A stretch of 64,000 bases of DNA from Parasphingopyxis algicola. Lineage in GTDB: Bacteria > Pseudomonadota > Alphaproteobacteria > Sphingomonadales > Sphingomonadaceae. The stretch spans positions 2,046,001 to 2,110,000 of the forward strand of contig NZ_CP051131.1 in the NCBI RefSeq assembly GCF_013378075.1, given 5' to 3'. The notes beneath the pieces were generated by a model, which did not search any database, had not been told where the DNA came from, and saw only the letters and a list, made by a program, of their open reading frames with translations. Below are positions 60,249-64,000 of this stretch, in pieces. Within the stretch, counting starts at the first letter, position 1, and each line of letters starts with the position of its first letter. The translations under genes were made by a program, and so were the position numbers.

Positions 60249-63200
60249 GCGCGGACCCGCCTCCCGGATCCGGCCAGTTCGATCCCAGCCGGGGCGGCGG
60301 CCCGGTCGGCTATATGGCGCGCAACGGCGTCGCGGCCAATCTGCTCGCCGTGTTCCTGCTGATCGCGGGGCTGATCTCCTACGGCACGATCGTTCAGGAA
60401 GTCTTTCCCGAAAGCAGCCTCGACACGGTCCAGGTCAGCGTCATCTATCCCGGCGCTACGCCCGAGGAAGTCGAGGAATCCATCGTCCAGAAGATCGAGG
60501 AGGCGGTCGAAAGCGTCGAGGGCGTGAAGGAAATCCGCTCGACCGCGTCCGAGGGACTGGGCAGCGTTTCGGTCGAACTGGAACTCGGCACCGACATTGC
60601 CCGCGCGCTCGACGACATCAAGAGCGAGGTCGACCAGATCCAGACCTTCCCCGCCGATGCGGAGGAACCCGATGTCCGCGAACTGACGACCCGCCAGAGC
60701 GTCATGCAGATCGCGCTCTACGGCGATGTCAGCGAAAGCGCGCTCAAGCGCCTCGCCTATCAGCTCGAGGACCAGCTCGCGGCGCTCTCAGAGGTCTCCT
60801 ATGTCGAGACCAGCAGCGTGCGCGACTATGAGGTCTCGATCGAGGTGCCGCAGGACACGCTGCGCGCCTATGGCCTCTCGCTGACCGATATCGCCCGCAC
60901 CGTCGCCGCTTCGAGCCTCGACAGCCCGGCCGGGTCGATCGACACCGCATCCGAGGAAGTCCGTATCCGCACGATCGGCCAGAATTACGGCCAGCAGGAT
61001 TTCGAGGAGATCGTGCTGATCAGCCGCTCGGACGGCACCACGATCCGGCTGGGCGATGTGGCGACCGTCGTCGACGCGTTCGAGGACAATGATCTCAGCA
61101 GCTTCTACAACGGCACGCCGGTCGCCTTTGTCGAGGTGTTCCGCACGAGCGACGAGCGCGTGCTCGACATCGCCGAACAGGTCGAACTCTATCTGGAAGA
61201 GGATTTCGCGCCGACGCTGCCGGAAAATATCGACTATGCGATCTGGAACGACGATTCCGAGATATTCGAGGACCGGCTGAGCCTGCTGGTCAAGAACGCC
61301 GCGATCGGCCTGATCCTCGTCCTCGCCGCGCTGACGCTTTTCCTGAACATTCGGCTCGCGGTCTGGGTCGCCTTCGGCATCGCGGTCACCTTCGTCGGCG
61401 CGATCGCGGTGCTCGATACGGTCGGGTCGAGCATCAACATGTTCTCGCTGTTCGGCTTCATCCTGGCGCTCGGCCTCGTCGTCGACGATGCGATCGTGGT
61501 CGGCGAGAATATCTACGCCGAACGCGAGCGCGGCCGCCGCGGCCTCTCGGCCTCGATCCTCGGCGCGCGGCGGGTGACCAAGCCGGTCATCTTCGCGGTG
61601 CTGACGACGGCAGCCGCCTTCTCCCCGCTCTTCGCGATCGGCGGCGTGTTCGGCAAATTGCTGTTCGATATCCCGCTCGTCATCGTAACGGTGCTGGCGC
61701 TGTCATTAGTCGAGAGCCTGCTCGTCCTGCCCAACCATCTGAGCCATCTGCCGCCGCCCGGTCACGAGTCGAAGTCGCGCGTCACGCAGTTTTTCGACCG
61801 GGTGCAGAAAGGCGTCGATGCGCGCTTCCAGTGGTTCGTCAACGGCCCGCTCGAAAAGGCGCTGAACTTCGCCGTCAACGCGCCGTCGATCATCCTCGCC
61901 GGCGCGATCGCGCTCGTCATCCTCTTCATGGCGCTCGTGCCCGCCGGAATATTGAAGGTCCAGTTCTTCCCCGATGTCGAAGGCGATATCGTCCGCGCGA
62001 CGCTGGAGATGCCGGCCGGCACCCCGGTCGAGCGGACCGAACAGGTCGCCCGCTTCATCGAACAGCGCGGTCGCGAGGCCATGGCCGAAATAGAGGCGGG
62101 ACGGGACGAGGATGCAACCGACCTCGTCCGCGGTATCTACACGACCATCGGCCAATCGACCCTCGGCCAGGGACCGGAAGGCAATGTCAGCTCGACCGGC
62201 GCCAATCTCGCCGCGGTCCAGTTCAGCCTGCTCCCCGGCGACGAGCGCGACGTCTCGGCGGCCTCGTTCGAAGATGCGTGGCGCGATGCCGTCGGCCCGG
62301 TGCCCGAAGCGCGCTCGCTGGTCTTCGCCTCCGACCTGTTCTCGGCCGGCGCGCCGGTCAGCGTCGAGCTGTCGCACCCCGATACCGCGACCCTGACCCG
62401 GATTTCCGAGGATCTGATGCGCGATCTCGCCCGTTTCCAGGGCGTGTTCGATATCGAGACCGACCAGGATGCCGGGCTCGAGGAGATCCAGCTGCGGCTC
62501 AAACCCGCAGCGCGGACCCTGGGCGTCACCCTGCAGGATGTCGCCGGCCAGGTCCGCGCCGCCTTTTTCGGCGACGAGGCGGTGCGGGTGCAGCGCGGGC
62601 GCGAGGATGTGCGCGTCTATATCCGGCTGCCCGAGGAAGAGCGCAATTCGATCGTCGATGTCGAGCGGTTCCGCGTGCGCGTGCCGGGCGGCGAAGTCGC
62701 GCTGAGCGAGATCGCCGACGTCTCCTTCGGGGAATCGCCCTCGGTGATCCGGCGGCAGGACGGACGGCGCGTCGTGACGGTCAGCGCCAATGTCGACACG
62801 ACGGTCGTCACCGGCCAGGAGATCAGCCGCCAGCTCGAAGAGGAGGTGCTGCCCGCGATGCAGCAGGATCATCCGCTGCTGCTGTTCGATTTCGGCGGCG
62901 AACAGGCCGAGCAGGAGGACAGTTTCGGCGATCTCGGCACCGCCTTCCTCGTCGCGCTGTTGCTGATCTATATCCTGCTCGCCGTGCCGTTCCGCTCCTA
63001 TGTCCAGCCGCTGATCATCATCGCCGCGATCCCGTTCGGCATCATCGGCGCGCTGATCGGCCATCTGATCCTCGGCCTGCCGGTCGGCATCCTGAGCATG
63101 TTCGGGCTGATCGGACTGTCGGGGGTGATCGTGAACGGTTCGCTGATCCTTATCGATTTCATCAACGAGCGGCTCGAAGAGGGCGCGGACATCAAGACGG

Positions 63201-63481
63201 CGATCATCGACAGCGCCAAATCGCGCTTCCGCCCGATCGTGCTGACCTCTCTGACGACCTTTCTCGGCGTCGCCCCGATCACCTTCGAGACCAGCCTGCA
63301 GGCGCAGTTCCTGATCCCGATGTCGGCGAGTCTCGGCTTCGGCGTGCTGTTCGGGACCGTGCTGCTGATGCTGCTGATCCCGGCGCTCGCGATGCTCCAG
63401 CACCGCGCCACCGAGCGGATCAAGCGCTATCTGAAAAAGGACGATGCGGGTTCTGCGGAGGCGGAAACCCAGCCCGCCTGA
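60245..63481 (+). CDS. RND efflux transporter, inner-membrane pump
   Basis: A 1078-residue RND pump with two repeats of helices and large periplasmic loops. GLVVDDAIVVGENIY in TM4 carries the proton-relay Asp pair; FPESSLDTVQVSVIYPGATPEEVE, QFFPDVEGDIVRATLEMPAG and MFGLIGLSGVIVNGSLILID are family stretches. It is somewhat longer than AcrB. Signs favour the multidrug/HAE branch over metal pumps, but the substrate range cannot be read. It ends the TetR-controlled three-gene operon. Confidence 0.92.
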   Translation: MSADPPPGSGQFDPSRGGGPVGYMARNGVAANLLAVFLLIAGLISYGTIVQEVFPESSLDTVQVSVIYPGATPEEVEESIVQKIEEAVESVEGVKEIRSTASEGLGSVSVELELGTDIARALDDIKSEVDQIQTFPADAEEPDVRELTTRQSVMQIALYGDVSESALKRLAYQLEDQLAALSEVSYVETSSVRDYEVSIEVPQDTLRAYGLSLTDIARTVAASSLDSPAGSIDTASEEVRIRTIGQNYGQQDFEEIVLISRSDGTTIRLGDVATVVDAFEDNDLSSFYNGTPVAFVEVFRTSDERVLDIAEQVELYLEEDFAPTLPENIDYAIWNDDSEIFEDRLSLLVKNAAIGLILVLAALTLFLNIRLAVWVAFGIAVTFVGAIAVLDTVGSSINMFSLFGFILALGLVVDDAIVVGENIYAERERGRRGLSASILGARRVTKPVIFAVLTTAAAFSPLFAIGGVFGKLLFDIPLVIVTVLALSLVESLLVLPNHLSHLPPPGHESKSRVTQFFDRVQKGVDARFQWFVNGPLEKALNFAVNAPSIILAGAIALVILFMALVPAGILKVQFFPDVEGDIVRATLEMPAGTPVERTEQVARFIEQRGREAMAEIEAGRDEDATDLVRGIYTTIGQSTLGQGPEGNVSSTGANLAAVQFSLLPGDERDVSAASFEDAWRDAVGPVPEARSLVFASDLFSAGAPVSVELSHPDTATLTRISEDLMRDLARFQGVFDIETDQDAGLEEIQLRLKPAARTLGVTLQDVAGQVRAAFFGDEAVRVQRGREDVRVYIRLPEEERNSIVDVERFRVRVPGGEVALSEIADVSFGESPSVIRRQDGRRVVTVSANVDTTVVTGQEISRQLEEEVLPAMQQDHPLLLFDFGGEQAEQEDSFGDLGTAFLVALLLIYILLAVPFRSYVQPLIIIAAIPFGIIGALIGHLILGLPVGILSMFGLIGLSGVIVNGSLILIDFINERLEEGADIKTAIIDSAKSRFRPIVLTSLTTFLGVAPITFETSLQAQFLIPMSASLGFGVLFGTVLLMLLIPALAMLQHRATERIKRYLKKDDAGSAEAETQPA

Positions 63482-63507
63482 CACCCTCCGTGCGAGCCCC
63501 TCCATCC

Positions 63508-63591
63508 GTCATTGCGAGGAGCCGCAGGCGACGCGGCAATCCAGAGCGTGTCGCGTTCGACTCTGGATTGCTTCGCTACGCTCGCAATGAC
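63508..63591. repeat. CATTGCGAG-type palindromic repeat, copy 4
   Basis: Starts GTCATTGCGAGGAG and ends CTCGCAATGAC; inner GGCAATCCAGAG faces CTCTGGATTGC. It lies in the convergent gap after the RND pump gene. Confidence 0.85.
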
Positions 63592-63660
63592 GATATCTTG
63601 ACCTGAGGAATAACGACTAACCAAGCCCGCAGAAACGGCGCAGCCCAAACCCAATCCCGA

Positions 63661-64000
63661 TCAATCCTGCCGTTCCATCGCAGCGGCGACCGCGGCGCCG
63701 ATCTCGTCGGCCAGCGGGTTGCGGCGCAGGGTGAGCCCGCCATTGGGCTGGACGTTCTGCCCGGTCAGGAAGGCCTCGTCGCTCGCCAGCCACAGCGCGG
63801 CATTGGCGACGTCGGCGGCGGTGTTGAGCCGGCCGAGCGGATACTGCGGCAGGAACGCGTCGACCATGCCGGGCGTCGCGAAGGCGCCCTCGGTCATCGG
63901 GCTTTCGGTAAAGGCCGGCGAGATCGTGTTGGCCCTGATCCCGTATTTCCCGAAATCGTTGGCAACGCAGCGGATCAACGCCTCCGAGCCCGTCTTGGTG
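63661..64000 (-). CDS. Short-chain dehydrogenase/reductase, C-terminal part (cut by window edge)
   Basis: The last ~113 codons of an SDR; the start lies beyond the right edge. GKYGIRANTISPAFTESPM and the C-terminal ADVANAALWLASDEAFLTGQ followed by NVQPNGGLTL match the classical SDR end. TKTGSEALIRCVA at the edge should follow the catalytic Tyr-x-x-x-Lys region. The substrate is unknown. It is convergent with the RND operon. Confidence 0.82.
   Translation of the reverse strand, partial: TKTGSEALIRCVANDFGKYGIRANTISPAFTESPMTEGAFATPGMVDAFLPQYPLGRLNTAADVANAALWLASDEAFLTGQNVQPNGGLTLRRNPLADEIGAAVAAAMERQD

Noticed and set aside
1-64000. CRISPR arrays, integrases, transposases, rRNA, replication origins
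   Set aside because: No regularly spaced repeats, recombinase motifs, rRNA segments or DnaA-box clusters were seen. Only one tRNA was found, and no att-like duplication of its 3' end was noticed downstream.

Overview
The window is GC-rich, gene-dense chromosomal DNA with no sign of plasmid, phage or transposase genes. Order Sphingomonadales (Alphaproteobacteria) is the best fit. The reasons are two large TonB receptors, DUF7064 and phosphotransferase genes typical of sphingomonads, the RNase E/G - yacG - tRNA-Phe neighbourhood, NodT-type efflux lipoproteins, and the CATTGCGAG palindromic repeats seen in such genomes. The genus cannot be fixed from this sequence. Genes are tightly packed, with many ATGA, GTGA or TTGA start-stop overlaps.

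Layout. 1-3114: end of RNase E/G, a DUF7064 gene and a kinase-like gene, a strong inverted repeat, yacG and tRNA-Phe. 3149-8368: an EEP-family hydrolase and a MacB/DevBCA-like ABC exporter (ATPase, permease, HlyD adaptor). 8436-13306: a CBS-domain protein, a fused kinase, phosphotransacetylase, acetate kinase and a universal stress protein. FNR/FixK-like boxes precede three of these genes, so this looks like a low-oxygen acetate and dormancy module. 13422-17668: a winged-helix/TPR regulator divergent from galT-galK, with a structured, terminator-ended intergenic RNA candidate between them.

17733-40474 is the most interesting part. A GH31 enzyme (19621-21615) carries all the K-E-R-W-Y residues that define sulfoquinovosidases. 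Beside it are an aldo/keto reductase, a convergent Fe(II)/2-oxoglutarate dioxygenase and an ACS-type anion transporter. Together these could release sulfoquinovose (SQ), remove its sulfonate by oxygenolysis and reduce the product to glucose. The same stretch has an exported serine hydrolase, a TonB receptor, a GPH sugar symporter, a GH36 alpha-galactosidase and GH42 beta-galactosidase operon, an SGLT-like symporter and glucokinase, with galT-galK just upstream. I infer a combined locus for the headgroups of plant or algal thylakoid lipids (SQDG, MGDG, DGDG). A 22-bp motif, TTATTG-N10-TAATAA, recurs at six sites across 22 kb in front of these genes and looks like a shared operator. A TetR gene (28674-29294) beside one copy is the best candidate regulator.

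40471-44611: PEP carboxylase, a small acetyltransferase and an acyl-CoA dehydrogenase follow glucokinase in one overlapping run. 44768-56603 is a second catabolic island: TonB receptor, two NTF2-like proteins, a racemase-fold protein lacking both catalytic cysteines, a GntR regulator, an isochorismatase-fold amidase, a class III CoA-transferase, an HMG-CoA-lyase-like enzyme and an ATP-dependent hydantoinase/oxoprolinase pair. TTGTATACAA palindromes lie in both divergent promoters. It may open and degrade an N-heterocycle or imide, but the substrate is unknown. 56610-63481: TetR and an RND efflux system (NodT-type channel, adaptor, pump). 63661-64000: an SDR cut by the window edge.

Protein calls rest on reading motifs by eye; no database search was run.
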